Numbered from the stretch's first letter, positions 1-9,354 are shown. The stretch is DNA of 64,000 nucleotides from Acidobacteriota bacterium (GCA_003697135.1 RFGC01000035.1:186001-250000); one strand, 5' to 3'. Made by a program: numbers and translations. Notes: generated by a model not told the origin, from the letters alone.

Positions 1-111
1 TTCAAATCAGCGGAAATGCTACCTTTTGATGATGGCACAGGAATAGTTGCCCAAAACGAAGTGCCAAAGGCTTGGCGTTTTCCGTGGCAACTATTTATTA
101 GTAGAAAGTAG
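1..111 (+). CDS. C-terminal fragment of an unrecognised protein, cut by the window edge
   Basis: Frame 1 is open from the first base to a TAG at 109-111 and encodes 36 residues ending WRFPWQLFISRK. The composition (several Trp, Pro and Phe, no low complexity) looks like real coding sequence, and it lies directly upstream of a co-oriented gene after a 64-bp gap. I cannot assign a family from so short a tail. The alternative is a chance open stretch, since 37 codons is short. Confidence 0.45.
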   Translation, partial: FKSAEMLPFDDGTGIVAQNEVPKAWRFPWQLFISRK

Positions 112-175
112 CAATTAGGTTCTGACTTCAACTTTTTTACTTCAATTCGTAAAAAACATAAAAGACGGGAAAAGT

Positions 176-967
176 ATGTGGAACCGTAAGCACATAGAGT
201 TTATATGGTTTGATGACGTCAAATACGAACCCTTTCAGATTCCGGGATTTCCCGAAGGGCTGAAGCTGAAAATCTTGAGTATTGACGAAACAGATGGAGC
301 ACTAAGCGGAATTTTAAGCATTCCTGCGGGCTGGCGTTTTGATGAAGATTTTGTTTCCGATGCTCAAGAAGAGCTTTTTGTTTTGAGCGGCGACCTAGAA
401 ATTGCAGGCGAGAAACTAACTGAGCAATTTTATTCTTTTCGCCCAGCAGGAGCGGCTCATGGGCGAATTCGTAGCGAGAAAGGATGTGAAGTAATTGTAA
501 TGTGGGATAAAAAATTTAATGCACATCTCGGAGTTAAGGGTCCAAAAAGCGATATAAAAACGATTGACACAATGCAAATGTACTGGAAACCGAATTTTGC
601 CGAAGGGCCTGCGGCGGGAATATCCGTCAAGCTCTTGCATGAAGACAAGTCAACAGGTGGTGCCACTTTCATCGTGGGAATTCTGCCGAACTGGCGTGAA
701 GATCGTGCAGAACATCATCCTTGCGTCGAAGAGTCATTCAAACTTTTCGGCGATATGAACTTGAACACACTACTTGGAAACAAACTCCTGATGGGCGAAA
801 ACTCATACTTTTTCCGTCCACCTTTCATCAAACACGGGCCTATGTTCACAAAGAAAGGCACAATGTCGCTTATTAGAACAAGCTCAACTCTGATAAACCG
901 ATATTGTCCAATCGAAGAAGACCCTGAATACCACGCCTGGCTAGCAAATGGCGCTAGATTACCGTAG
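176..967 (+). CDS. Tandem-cupin (DUF4437-like) protein
   Basis: This 263-residue soluble protein has two related beta-rich halves, roughly residues 20-115 and 135-240. Each has the cupin rhythm: a proline/glycine turn, a Glu-Glu pair (QEELFVLSGDLEI in the first half, VEESFKLFGDMNL in the second), then an Arg-Pro-(P/A)-containing strand followed by His-Gly (RPAGAAHG and RPPFIKHG). That resembles ChrR/DUF4437-type bicupins, which bind a metal and act as sensors or small-molecule enzymes. The substrate is unknown. The ATG at 176 follows a GGGAA element. No signal peptide is visible, so it is probably cytoplasmic. The next gene starts 188 bp downstream, so it may be monocistronic. Confidence 0.7.
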   Translation: MWNRKHIEFIWFDDVKYEPFQIPGFPEGLKLKILSIDETDGALSGILSIPAGWRFDEDFVSDAQEELFVLSGDLEIAGEKLTEQFYSFRPAGAAHGRIRSEKGCEVIVMWDKKFNAHLGVKGPKSDIKTIDTMQMYWKPNFAEGPAAGISVKLLHEDKSTGGATFIVGILPNWREDRAEHHPCVEESFKLFGDMNLNTLLGNKLLMGENSYFFRPPFIKHGPMFTKKGTMSLIRTSSTLINRYCPIEEDPEYHAWLANGARLP

Positions 968-1155
968 ATGCGACGCTTTGTTGAGACCTAGCAAGCACCT
1001 ATCGAAAAATTCAACACTTAAGACAAAACCTAGTCTCGTATTTCAGTCAACACCGAGTCGGCTGACACTTAAACTTCACTAAAATCAGCTTTTAGTTCAA
1101 TCTTGAGACTTTCGGAAACATTCCTGAAAAAAATTCCGTAAAGAATAAAGTAACT

Positions 1156-2391
1156 ATGAGCTTTTATGAGACTCTTAAGTTGGCGCTATCAGCTATCTGG
1201 GCGCACAAACTACGTTCTTTCCTAACGCTTCTCGGAATGATTATTGGAGTAGCGGCGTTCATGATAGTTTTGTCGCTTCTTCAGGGATTCAGCGCCTACG
1301 TTGACGAAAAAATCGCCGGAATCGGCTCAAACACCTTCACAATCCGACGGTTTAGTTTTGAAGATTTCAAAGACACGGACACAATCGCAGAAGCTCAGCG
1401 AAGAAACAAAGAGCTTAGCTTTGATGAACTCGAATTCATAAAGGAAAGAGCGCAATTTATTGATAAAATCGGCGCAAAGGCTTTGCCAAATTTGCGTGAA
1501 GTAAAGCGCGGCAGTGAAGTTCTAAAAGACGTAAGAATCGAAGGCGCAGAACCCATAATTGCCGAAATTGAAAAAATAGACATAATTGAAGGTCGCTACT
1601 TCACGGAAGAAGAGAATAACAATGCTCAAAGAGTTTGTTTTGTCGGGATTGACATTGCTCGAAAGCTTTTTCCTTACGGCTCGGCTGTCGGACAAGAGAT
1701 TTACATTGATGGCTTACCTTACAAAATCGTAGGCGTCCAAGCAGAAGAAGGCACTATCTTTGGACAACCACAAGACAGTTTCGTGCAATTTCCTATAAAA
1801 ACCTACGGCGCAAATTTTGGCGGACTTACACAAAGCCGTGGAATCTATTTTGTTGCAACAGCAAAAAGTGATGAACTGTTCGACGATGCAGTAGAAGAAG
1901 CAAGAACTTTGATGCGAATAAAGAGAAAGTTAAAGCCAGGAGAAAAAGATAATTTCGCAATTTTCACTCCAGAAGCAATAACAGAGCTGAAAGACCGTAT
2001 TTTTGGCACGATTTCTATTGTGATTTTGGCCGTGCCTTCAATTGCGCTGGTTGTCGGAGCAATCGTAATAATGAACATAATGCTCGTTGCTGTGACCGAA
2101 AGAACAAAAGAGATAGGGATTCGCAAATCTGTTGGAGCGAAACAAAGCGACATTCTCAAGCAGTTTTTGTTTGAATCAGCAACACTTGCGGCAATTGGTG
2201 GAATCATAGGTTTAATTGTTGCTGAAATTGCGGGTGTAATCTTGACGAAATACGTATTTCAAACGCGCATACCGCTTTGGTCGGCAGTTTTAGCAATTGC
2301 CGTCTCTGGCGGTGTAGGAATAATCGCAGGGCTTTTCCCTGCATGGAAAGCCGCTCGTCTCGACCCAGTTGAGGCGCTGAGAGCAGAATAG
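1156..2391 (+). CDS. ABC transporter permease, MacB/FtsX type
   Basis: This 411-residue integral membrane protein has the MacB-like order: one N-terminal helix (about residues 20-42, LTLLGMIIGVAAFMIVLSLL), a periplasmic MacB_PCD domain (about 45-270), then three C-terminal FtsX helices. The cytoplasmic motifs around TERTKEIGIRKSVGAK and the terminal FPAWKAARLDPVEALRAE are diagnostic of this family. Such permeases move lipids, peptides or lipoproteins, or act mechanically on envelope enzymes, and need a MacB/LolD-type ATPase. None is encoded next to it here. A paralogous permease follows after 26-32 bp, so the two probably form one operon and a heterodimer. Confidence 0.93.
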   Translation: MSFYETLKLALSAIWAHKLRSFLTLLGMIIGVAAFMIVLSLLQGFSAYVDEKIAGIGSNTFTIRRFSFEDFKDTDTIAEAQRRNKELSFDELEFIKERAQFIDKIGAKALPNLREVKRGSEVLKDVRIEGAEPIIAEIEKIDIIEGRYFTEEENNNAQRVCFVGIDIARKLFPYGSAVGQEIYIDGLPYKIVGVQAEEGTIFGQPQDSFVQFPIKTYGANFGGLTQSRGIYFVATAKSDELFDDAVEEARTLMRIKRKLKPGEKDNFAIFTPEAITELKDRIFGTISIVILAVPSIALVVGAIVIMNIMLVAVTERTKEIGIRKSVGAKQSDILKQFLFESATLAAIGGIIGLIVAEIAGVILTKYVFQTRIPLWSAVLAIAVSGGVGIIAGLFPAWKAARLDPVEALRAE

Positions 2392-2423
2392 GTTATTTTC
2401 AGGGTAAATCTCGATTTTTGAAT

Positions 2424-3680
2424 ATGATAGGCAAAACGGCATTTTGGGAAAACTTGAAGATGGCTGTTGATACAATCAGAAGCCACAAACTTCGTTCTTT
2501 TCTCACGGTTATTGGCGTTGTTGTTGGTGTAATAACCGTCATGCTTATTTCTTCGATAATCAGCGGCATTGATACTGCTGTTAAAAAGGAAATCGAATCT
2601 TTCGGAACACGCTCGATATTTATTTACAAATTTGAGGTAGGCGTTAGAACCAGCGCTCCAACTCGCGAAGAAAGATTGCGTCCGCCTTTAACAATAGAAG
2701 ATGCTCTTGCCATGAGAAAACTCCCTTCCATCGAAACAACCGTGCCGTTTTTAGATGTTTCAAGTAGTTTCTTCGGACAAAAAACGATTGTTTCCAGAGC
2801 AGGCAAGCAAACTGCCTCGGTTCAGATAAACGGAACTTCGCCTGAACTAGAAAAAGCAGGTGTTGAAATCCTCGCTGAAGGAAGATGGTTTACGGAATAT
2901 GAAAGCGAAGAAGGAAAGGCGGTTTGTTTGATAGGTAACACCGTTAAAGAAACATTTTTCCCTTATGAATCGCCGATTGGCAAGGAACTCGAAATCAACG
3001 GTATACAATTTCGTGTAATCGGACTTTTGGAAAAACGAGCACAACTTTTCGGCGGTGGCGGTGGCAATAACGATCAAAGCAACGTAATTTACATGCCAAT
3101 AGGGATAGCTAAAAGAATAAAACCAAACTCTGATGATGTGTTTATTCTTGCCGTAGCTAAGGAAGGAAAGATGGAAGAAGCAAAAAGCGAGATAGAAAAT
3201 TTGCTGAGAACTCGTCGAAAAGTGCCTTTCGATGCACCGAATAATTTTTCGATGGAAACCGCAGCAAGCATAATCGAGCAATTTCGTGCGATAACGGCGG
3301 GTGTAGCATTGGCTATGGTTCTGATTTCATCTGTTGGGCTGATGATAGGCGGCATCGGTGTTATGAACATTATGTTGGTTTCCGTTACAGAAAGAACTCG
3401 CGAAATCGGAATTCGTAAAGCTATAGGAGCAAGACAAAGCGATATTTTGATGCAGTTCTTGATCGAAGCCGCTACCTTGACTGGTTTTGGTGGCATCTTG
3501 GGACTTGCAATCGGCTGGGCTTTAACCTTCGTTGTTGCCTTGTTCTTCCCTTCATACGTGCCTTGGTGGGCACCGATTGCCGGTTTCTTGGTAAGTGTCG
3601 GTATTGGTCTTGTCTTCGGACTTTTCCCTGCGTGGAAAGCCGCTCGCCTCGACCCGATAGAAGCTCTCAGATACGAGTAA
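2424..3680 (+). CDS. ABC transporter permease, MacB/FtsX type (second of pair)
   Basis: Paralogue of the preceding gene with the same architecture: N-terminal helix near residues 22-45, a periplasmic MacB_PCD domain with a Gly-rich loop (FGGGGGNN), three C-terminal helices, the TERTREIGIRKAIGAR loop and the closing FPAWKAARLDPIEALRYE. It was probably created by tandem duplication and now pairs with its neighbour as a heterodimeric permease. An in-frame TTG at 2418 is six bases upstream of the ATG chosen here; neither has a well placed Shine-Dalgarno sequence, so the exact start is uncertain. The gene ends 52 bp from the convergent ATPase gene, whose family (OppD) is not the usual partner. Confidence 0.92.
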   Translation: MIGKTAFWENLKMAVDTIRSHKLRSFLTVIGVVVGVITVMLISSIISGIDTAVKKEIESFGTRSIFIYKFEVGVRTSAPTREERLRPPLTIEDALAMRKLPSIETTVPFLDVSSSFFGQKTIVSRAGKQTASVQINGTSPELEKAGVEILAEGRWFTEYESEEGKAVCLIGNTVKETFFPYESPIGKELEINGIQFRVIGLLEKRAQLFGGGGGNNDQSNVIYMPIGIAKRIKPNSDDVFILAVAKEGKMEEAKSEIENLLRTRRKVPFDAPNNFSMETAASIIEQFRAITAGVALAMVLISSVGLMIGGIGVMNIMLVSVTERTREIGIRKAIGARQSDILMQFLIEAATLTGFGGILGLAIGWALTFVVALFFPSYVPWWAPIAGFLVSVGIGLVFGLFPAWKAARLDPIEALRYE

Positions 3681-3732
3681 ATCAACATTGAACTTTCGCA
3701 GTTTTATTCACGGCTTTACCTGAAAATCGGCT

Positions 3733-4701
3733 TTAGTAAAGGACACACCTGACCTTTGCATCATTTACTTGTTTTAGCAAAATCTCACTTTTTTCGCATA
3801 TTTCTCTTTTGAATTCGCATCGTGGAGCGAAGTGACAACCCGGCGGGAGATTTAGTAGATTCGGCACCATTCCCTCGATTGCCATAAGCCGATCTATTCT
3901 TTTGTTTGCCTCAGAAGATAGCCTGGGAACAGAACGGAGAAGTCCTTGAGTGTAAGGGTGCCTCGGATTTTCAAAAATCTCTACTGTTGATGCTTCTTCA
4001 ACAATCTTACCCGTATACATAACACAAACTCTGTCGGCGACTTCTGCAACAACGCCCAAATCGTGAGTTATCAAAAGCACAGCTAGCTTTCTTTCCCGTC
4101 TCAATTTCTCCAACAGCTCTAAAATTTGCGCTTGAATAGTAACATCAAGTGCTGTAGTTGGCTCATCAGCAATCAGAAGATCGGGATCGCAAGCCAGCGC
4201 CATCGCAATCATTACTCTTTGGCGCATTCCACCAGAAAGCTGATGAGGATAATCTTTTGCCCTTCTTGCCGGATCGGGAATAGCTACTTCTCTCATTGCT
4301 TCAACAGCCGCTTCCCATGCCTCTTTCCTACTCATTTTCCGATGTAGCCTTAAAACCTCAGCTATTTGCTCCCCAACCGTATAAACAGGATTAAGCGATG
4401 TCATCGGGTCTTGAAATATCATTGCTATCGAATTGCCGCGTATTTCACGCATTCTTTCTTCCGAAACATCAGCTAAATTCTCGCCCTTGAAAACTATCTC
4501 GCCTGAAACTATCTTTCCCGGTGGTGGAATTAACCTCATCACAGAAAGCGCAGTTACCGACTTACCGCAACCAGACTCGCCTACCAATCCCAGTAGTTCG
4601 CCCTCGCGAATGCAAAAGCTCACGTCATCAACTGCTCTAATCACACCGTTTCCAGTAAAAAAATACGTTCGCAGGTTTTTAACATCGAGCAAAATGGACA
4701 T
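3733..4701 (-). CDS. Peptide-type ABC transporter ATP-binding protein (OppD/DppD family)
   Basis: This 322-residue ATPase has Walker A GESGCGKS at residues 41-48, a Q-loop ([11 protein letters not shown]), signature LSGGMRQR near 154, Walker B LLIADEP followed by TTALDVT, and the H-loop in LLITHDLG. The C-terminal extension [15 protein letters not shown] is the cysteine-containing oligopeptide/dipeptide transporter domain that separates OppD/DppD/GsiA subunits from other ABC ATPases. It would energise uptake of peptides or nickel-like ligands. It is solitary here: no OppB/C permease, binding protein or OppF follows on this strand, so its partners must be elsewhere. The ATG at 4701 is the first residue of a typical N-terminus. 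Confidence 0.93.
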   Translation of the reverse strand: MSILLDVKNLRTYFFTGNGVIRAVDDVSFCIREGELLGLVGESGCGKSVTALSVMRLIPPPGKIVSGEIVFKGENLADVSEERMREIRGNSIAMIFQDPMTSLNPVYTVGEQIAEVLRLHRKMSRKEAWEAAVEAMREVAIPDPARRAKDYPHQLSGGMRQRVMIAMALACDPDLLIADEPTTALDVTIQAQILELLEKLRRERKLAVLLITHDLGVVAEVADRVCVMYTGKIVEEASTVEIFENPRHPYTQGLLRSVPRLSSEANKRIDRLMAIEGMVPNLLNLPPGCHFAPRCEFKREICEKSEILLKQVNDAKVRCVLY

Positions 4702-4795
4702 AGCAAACTTTATCTTCAGATTTTACCTCAAAAATGTTATCATGACTTAGGCATCAACTTAGAACGAAGTTTCTTTGAAAAGGAGAGCTGAACTC

Positions 4796-6496
4796 GTGAA
4801 AAGGATTTTGAGATTTTATTTTGCCCTTTTCCTGATTATTGCGCTTAATCAAAGTTTTCTTTCGCAAACGGCAAAAAATCCGAGCATAGGCAAAGAAGTT
4901 ACAGCTTCTGAGCCCACGAAAAACAGTGCCGTTACAATTGAAAAAGTAGAAACTGATATAGCCGAAGCGCTGACAATAATCCAGGAAAAATATGTCAACA
5001 AAAACTTAGACTATAACGAGCTATTCAAAGTCGCAATAGACTCAATGCTTCATACTCTCGATCCGCACTCAAACTATCTAGATGCAAAAGAATTCGAGCA
5101 ATTCAGGACTGAGCAACAATCGCAATACTTCGGCATCGGAGCAACCATAGGAGATTTGCGCGATAGCTCCGGAAAAGTAATAGCAACCTATATCAAATCA
5201 ACGTTTGAAGGTTCGCCTGCAAACCGTGCGGGACTTCGCTATGGCGATAAAATCATAGAAGTCAACGGTGTATCAATGCTCGGAAAGCCGTTTCCTGAGG
5301 TTCGTTCACACTTGAGAGGTCCTCGCGGGACAGTTGCGAAAATAGTTATCGAAAGACATGATACGGGCAAAAGAGAGACAGTTGAAATAATCAGAGATGC
5401 CGTGCCTCAGCCTTCAATACCAGAAGCCTATATGATTCGCCCTGGCATCGGATATATCGCAATGACCGTAGGCTTCAATCAAACAACCTACAACGAATTT
5501 CAAAAAGCAATGGCAGAACTAAAGAGCCAAGGCATGGAGTATCTTATACTTGACCTGAGAAACAATGGCGGCGGCCTCGTCAACCAAGCATATAGAATAG
5601 CCTCAACCTTTTTGGCGCGTGGTCAAACTGTTTTCACTCAAAAAGGTAGATTAGAAAATTCCTATGGCACTTTTCCTTCCGATAATCCAAATCCCGACAA
5701 AACTCCTATGGTGGTTTTGGTTAATCGAAACACTGCATCAGCTTCGGAAATTTTAGCAGGAGCTTTGCAAGACCACGATAGAGCTTTGATTGTAGGAGAA
5801 GACACATTTGGAAAAGGCTTGGTTCAAAATCCTTTCCTGCTAGACTATGGTTCGATGCTTCTCTTGACAATAGCCAAATACCAAACACCTTCCGGAAGAC
5901 TAATACAGCGCGACTATTCTAATGGAAGTCTTTACGACTACTACACGAATGGCGGAAGCTTACGCGAAGAAAGGCAAAATAACAAACAAAAAGGCGAAGA
6001 AAGCAAGACCGACTTGGGGCGAAAAGTTTACGGTGGCGGTGGGATTCAGCCTGATATAGTCGTAAAACCCGAAAGCATTCCTGCTGAACGTGCACGTCAA
6101 CAAGCCAAATTGCTCGATCCGATATTTGCTTTTGCTATGGACGTCGTTTATGGAAAGGTGCCTTCTTTGGAAAGTTACCGAGTCAATCGTCCAATAATTT
6201 TCAATCATGTCTTGAAACCTTCCGATTTCCCGATAACCGAATCGGTATTTCAAGCCTTCAAAAACTTCGCAATGGAAAAATACAAAATACCAGCAAACCT
6301 GATTGATCAAGAAAGAGAATTCATTGCGAGAAACTTAAGAATTGAATTTGTTACTGCCGCTTACGGCTCAATGACGTCTTTTCAAGTTTCAAACGAATAT
6401 GATGAACAACTAAAACAAGCTATAGAAGCCTTGCCGAAAGCAAAAGAGCTGTTGGCGTCTTCGCTTCAAAAAAGAGAAGCCTTCACTAATCGCTAA
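4796..6496 (+). CDS. Carboxyl-terminal processing peptidase (S41 family) with PDZ domain
   Basis: This 566-residue exported serine protease has a signal peptide (residues 1-22, ending NQSFLSQ), a helical segment, a PDZ domain (about 110-195, with the GIGATIG carboxylate loop) and an S41 catalytic domain. The active-site block NTASASEILAGALQDH supplies the nucleophilic Ser, and GEDTFGKGLVQ supplies the general-base Lys. CtpA/Prc enzymes trim C-termini of periplasmic proteins and degrade peptidoglycan hydrolases. I place the start at GTG 4796 because AAGGAG at 4779-4784 is correctly spaced for it. A TTG at 4775 lies before that ribosome site and would spoil the signal peptide. The C-terminal ~100 residues are helical with no family I recognise. 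Confidence 0.93.
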   Translation: MKRILRFYFALFLIIALNQSFLSQTAKNPSIGKEVTASEPTKNSAVTIEKVETDIAEALTIIQEKYVNKNLDYNELFKVAIDSMLHTLDPHSNYLDAKEFEQFRTEQQSQYFGIGATIGDLRDSSGKVIATYIKSTFEGSPANRAGLRYGDKIIEVNGVSMLGKPFPEVRSHLRGPRGTVAKIVIERHDTGKRETVEIIRDAVPQPSIPEAYMIRPGIGYIAMTVGFNQTTYNEFQKAMAELKSQGMEYLILDLRNNGGGLVNQAYRIASTFLARGQTVFTQKGRLENSYGTFPSDNPNPDKTPMVVLVNRNTASASEILAGALQDHDRALIVGEDTFGKGLVQNPFLLDYGSMLLLTIAKYQTPSGRLIQRDYSNGSLYDYYTNGGSLREERQNNKQKGEESKTDLGRKVYGGGGIQPDIVVKPESIPAERARQQAKLLDPIFAFAMDVVYGKVPSLESYRVNRPIIFNHVLKPSDFPITESVFQAFKNFAMEKYKIPANLIDQEREFIARNLRIEFVTAAYGSMTSFQVSNEYDEQLKQAIEALPKAKELLASSLQKREAFTNR

Positions 6497-6627
6497 CCAA
6501 AAATTAGCAAAAATAGTCTTTTCATTGACAAATAAGGTCTGTTCGTTTAGAAAAATTCGTTTTTCTTCGCCTTTAGATTTATTCTCGACTGGTGAGCATG
6601 GCTTGGATCTTTGATTCTTCGGCAAAG

Positions 6628-7389
6628 TTACTTCTCACCAAGAAACCAGAGCTTTTTGATTTGCTTTCTTCGTCTGAGACCGAATTTTTCTATCGAGTAT
6701 TTAACGATGTAATCCATCGCTTCGGAAACAGAATCCGTTATGAGTAAAAGCTCTAGGTCTTCTTCTGAAATACTTTTGGCACGCACCATATCCTTGAGAA
6801 GCTCTGAAAGATGATACCAGTAATCTTTGCCGAAAACCACTACGGGAAAATTCATAATTTTTCTTGTTTGGATCAAAGTTAGAGCTTCAAACAGCTCGTC
6901 TAAAGTTCCGAAGCCACCTGGCATGACTACGAATGCATAAGAATACTTGACCAGAGCTACTTTGCGAACGAAAAAGTATCGAACTGTTAGCCAATGATCA
7001 AGATAGGGATTTGGTTTTTGCTCGAATGGAAGAAGAATGTTGCATCCAACAGAAACACCGCCAGCTTCTTTTGCACCTCGGTTAGCGGCTTCCATCAAAC
7101 CAGGTCCGCCTCCCGTCATAACGGTAAATCCCAACTCCGCAAGATGAAAACCAACTTTGCGCGTCAATTCATAGTATTCATGCTCTTCCGTAAAGCGTGC
7201 AGAACCAAAAACCGTAACACAGGGACCAACAAAATGAAGGACTCTAAAAACCCTCAAGAATTCCCAGCTTATTCTCCCAATGCTCCAAAGCTCTTTTATT
7301 CTAGAACGTGGGCCTTCGAGAAAAAGCTTCTCTTTTTCTTTAGCTTCAAACTGATTGACTTTTCCTTTTGTGATGTAAGCATCTTTCAC
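6628..7389 (-). CDS. LOG-family Rossmann protein (TIGR00730, nucleoside monophosphate phosphoribohydrolase-like)
   Basis: This 253-residue protein carries the two motifs of the LOG/YvdD family: GGGPGLMEAANRGA, and PGGFGTLDELFEALTLIQTRK, matching the PGGxGTxxE signature. Family members cleave nucleoside 5'-monophosphates, including cytokinin riboside monophosphates, releasing the base and ribose 5-phosphate. The older label lysine decarboxylase is a misannotation. The predicted start is GTG at 7389, only 38 bp from the divergent ATG of the LytTR regulator at 7428, so the two promoters must overlap. The first ~40 residues are charged and precede the Rossmann core, an extension typical of the longer LOG subgroup. 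Confidence 0.9.
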   Translation of the reverse strand: MKDAYITKGKVNQFEAKEKEKLFLEGPRSRIKELWSIGRISWEFLRVFRVLHFVGPCVTVFGSARFTEEHEYYELTRKVGFHLAELGFTVMTGGGPGLMEAANRGAKEAGGVSVGCNILLPFEQKPNPYLDHWLTVRYFFVRKVALVKYSYAFVVMPGGFGTLDELFEALTLIQTRKIMNFPVVVFGKDYWYHLSELLKDMVRAKSISEEDLELLLITDSVSEAMDYIVKYSIEKFGLRRRKQIKKLWFLGEK

Positions 7390-7427
7390 AAAAAAATGAT
7401 AGAAAAATTTTCTGGAGTTTTGAAGAT

Positions 7428-8207
7428 ATGCAGAAATTACGCGTAGTTATAGCAGATGATGAAAGACCAGCAAGAAACTTTCTAAAAAACTTGCTAGCAG
7501 AATTCGATGATGTCGAAATAGTCGGCGAAGCCGAAAATGGAGCCGAAGCAGTCGAGCTGATCAAGCAAACAAAACCAGATTTGGCTCTTTTGGATTTGCA
7601 AATGCCCGAATTAAGCGGTCTTGATGTTGTGCGCTCACTTCGCAAAAACCAACTTCCTCTTGTTGCCTTCGTTACGGCTTATGATGAATACGCTGTTCAG
7701 GCATTTGAAATCAATGCAGTTGACTACTTGCTTAAACCTGTAGAAAAGACTCGTCTCATGGAAACCCTGCAAAGAGCGCACGAAAGACTTGAAAAAATAG
7801 ATTTCCGTGAGATTGAAGCTAAAAAACTTCAGTCAGCCATTAAAACCTACGAATCTTCAACAAATTTTGAATATCTCAAAAGAATCCCGGTCAAAAAACG
7901 TGATGAGATTTTTCTTGTTCCCGTGCGTGAAGTAGCTTCAATAGTAGCCGACGGAGAATTGCTTCACATAACAACAATTCACAATCGCCGTTATACGATA
8001 AACTATCGCTTAAAAGACCTAGAGGCGCGCCTTTCTCCCGAAAGATTTATTCGTATCTCCCGCAGCGCTTTGATAAATTTGGAAATGATCGCTAAAATCA
8101 ATTCAATGCCAGGTGGAACCTATACAGTTGTGCTGAAAAATTCTCAAGAACTTCCTGTAAGTCGCTTGCAATCGAAAATTCTGCGTGAAAAATATCTGAA
8201 AATGTGA
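7428..8207 (+). CDS. LytTR-family response regulator
   Basis: This 259-residue two-domain regulator has a receiver domain (residues 4-120) with the acidic pair D10-D11, phospho-acceptor D56 in LLDLQMP, Thr in VTAYDEYAVQAF and Lys in LLKPV. It is followed by a linker and a LytTR DNA-binding domain (about 155-258, RIPVKKRDEIFLVPVREV and the RISRSALINL segment). LytTR regulators bind direct repeats upstream of secretion, autolysis or exopolysaccharide genes. No LytS-type kinase is adjacent. The nearest kinase-like protein is the Hpt/ATPase protein at 9399. GGAG lies before the ATG. Its stop overlaps the start of the crotonase-like gene (TGATG), implying translational coupling. Confidence 0.94.
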   Translation: MQKLRVVIADDERPARNFLKNLLAEFDDVEIVGEAENGAEAVELIKQTKPDLALLDLQMPELSGLDVVRSLRKNQLPLVAFVTAYDEYAVQAFEINAVDYLLKPVEKTRLMETLQRAHERLEKIDFREIEAKKLQSAIKTYESSTNFEYLKRIPVKKRDEIFLVPVREVASIVADGELLHITTIHNRRYTINYRLKDLEARLSPERFIRISRSALINLEMIAKINSMPGGTYTVVLKNSQELPVSRLQSKILREKYLKM

Positions 8208-8746
8208 TGAGAGAACAAAACTCAAACGGAAAATTCAGAATTCTCAAATTCCAAAACTTTCAAAAAATACCGAAGACCGAATTAAGAAACTTACGCGCAT
8301 TGATTCTCATTGTAGATTCTGGTGTAAATGAAGATGAAATCAAGCTAGACGAGCTTGAGAATTCCATACCGATAATTCTAGTTTTGAAGGGCAAAGCCGA
8401 TAAAAATCTAGTTGAGAAATGTCACATCTGCCTTGCTACAGAAAACGCGAAAATAGGAAATCTATCATCTTCGGAAGCCTTGAAGAAGAAACTGATAAAT
8501 CGGATTGTTGCGGAAACTTCCATCGAGACCGAAGCAATTGAAATGGCTGAAAGAATATCCGAGAAAACTGCGCCTTTAGCAGTTAAGGCGCTTTTGAAAG
8601 CCGTTATTGAAGGTGAAAAACTTGAGCTGGAAGAAGGCTTACGATTAGAAGCTGAACTGTTTAGTCAGCTTTTTTCGACTGAAGACGCGCGCGAAGGCAC
8701 AAAAGCTTTTCTAGAAAAACGTAGTCCCAATTTTCAAGGCAAATAG
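8207..8746 (+). CDS. Internally deleted enoyl-CoA hydratase/isomerase (crotonase)-like protein, probably non-catalytic
   Basis: This protein has 179 residues against about 255-265 for a crotonase. The last ~75 residues are a textbook crotonase C-terminus: an AERISEKTAPLAVKALLKAV helix, LEEGLRLEAELF, then STEDAREGTKAFLEKRSPNF. Upstream, LRALILIV, SIPIILVLKG and CLATENAKIG align with the beta-strands before and after the oxyanion hole. The Gly-rich oxyanion loop is replaced by ADKNLVE, and the following PExxLGxxPGxGGTQ catalytic-Glu segment is missing, so the protein jumps from ENAKIG to SSSEALKKKLINRIV. The frame is intact and coupled to the LytTR gene, arguing against a simple pseudogene. GTG 8204 is an alternative start. 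The family assignment is from remembered consensus; the function is unknown. Confidence 0.75.
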   Translation: MREQNSNGKFRILKFQNFQKIPKTELRNLRALILIVDSGVNEDEIKLDELENSIPIILVLKGKADKNLVEKCHICLATENAKIGNLSSSEALKKKLINRIVAETSIETEAIEMAERISEKTAPLAVKALLKAVIEGEKLELEEGLRLEAELFSQLFSTEDAREGTKAFLEKRSPNFQGK

Positions 8747-8853
8747 CCTTGATAAAAACGCTCAAAAAACTCAAAATTGTTATGATGAATTTGAAAGCTA
8801 ATAAAAAACTCGATTTCTTTAGCGAAATCTAAACTTTTTGGAGGAATTGACAA

Positions 8854-9354
8854 TTGAAGCCGCAAATACATCAAGGGAAACTCGACGGCAAAGGTTTTCG
8901 ATTTGCAATCGTTGTTTCACGCTGGAATGATTTTCTAACTTCAAGACTCTTAGAAGGTGCGCTAGATGCCCTAGAACGACTCGGTGTTGAGGAAAAAGAC
9001 ATCCAGATTTTCAAGGTCCCCGGCTCTTTTGAAATTCCTTTGACAGCCTTGAAACTCGCTCGCAGTAGGAAATTCGATGCGATTATATGCCTGGGAGTTA
9101 TCATACGTGGTGAGACACCGCATTTTGAATATGTAGCAGGCGAAGCGGCAAAAGGAATCGGTCAAGTAGCAATGCAAACCGACGTTCCAGTTTTGTTCGG
9201 GATTGTAACCGCTGATACAGTCCAGCAGGCAATGGATCGAGCAGGTGTTAAAATGGGCAACAAGGGATTTGAAGCGGCGATGGCCGCTGTCGAAATCGTC
9301 AATCTTTATAAGAACATAGAAAACTTGCTCAAGAAACCAAATGATTCAAACTGA
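8854..9354 (+). CDS. ribH: 6,7-dimethyl-8-ribityllumazine synthase
   Basis: This 166-residue RibH condenses 3,4-dihydroxy-2-butanone 4-phosphate with the ribitylamino-pyrimidine to give lumazine, the penultimate step of riboflavin synthesis. Family marks are [46 protein letters not shown] with catalytic His 90, [17 protein letters not shown], and the closing [17 protein letters not shown]. The length is standard. The start is TTG at 8854, supported by GGAGG at 8840-8844. It is unusual in standing beside signalling genes rather than other rib genes or nusB. Cytoplasmic; usually forms pentamers or 60-mer capsids. Confidence 0.97.
   Translation: MKPQIHQGKLDGKGFRFAIVVSRWNDFLTSRLLEGALDALERLGVEEKDIQIFKVPGSFEIPLTALKLARSRKFDAIICLGVIIRGETPHFEYVAGEAAKGIGQVAMQTDVPVLFGIVTADTVQQAMDRAGVKMGNKGFEAAMAAVEIVNLYKNIENLLKKPNDSN

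Noticed and set aside
1845-2207. 120-codon antisense frame inside the first permease gene
   Set aside because: It is fully contained in a well-supported gene on the other strand, with no ribosome site and no recognisable product.
3089-3688. 199-codon antisense frame inside the second permease gene
   Set aside because: Composition mirrors the sense codons; the sense strand encodes a complete FtsX-type domain, so this is a shadow.
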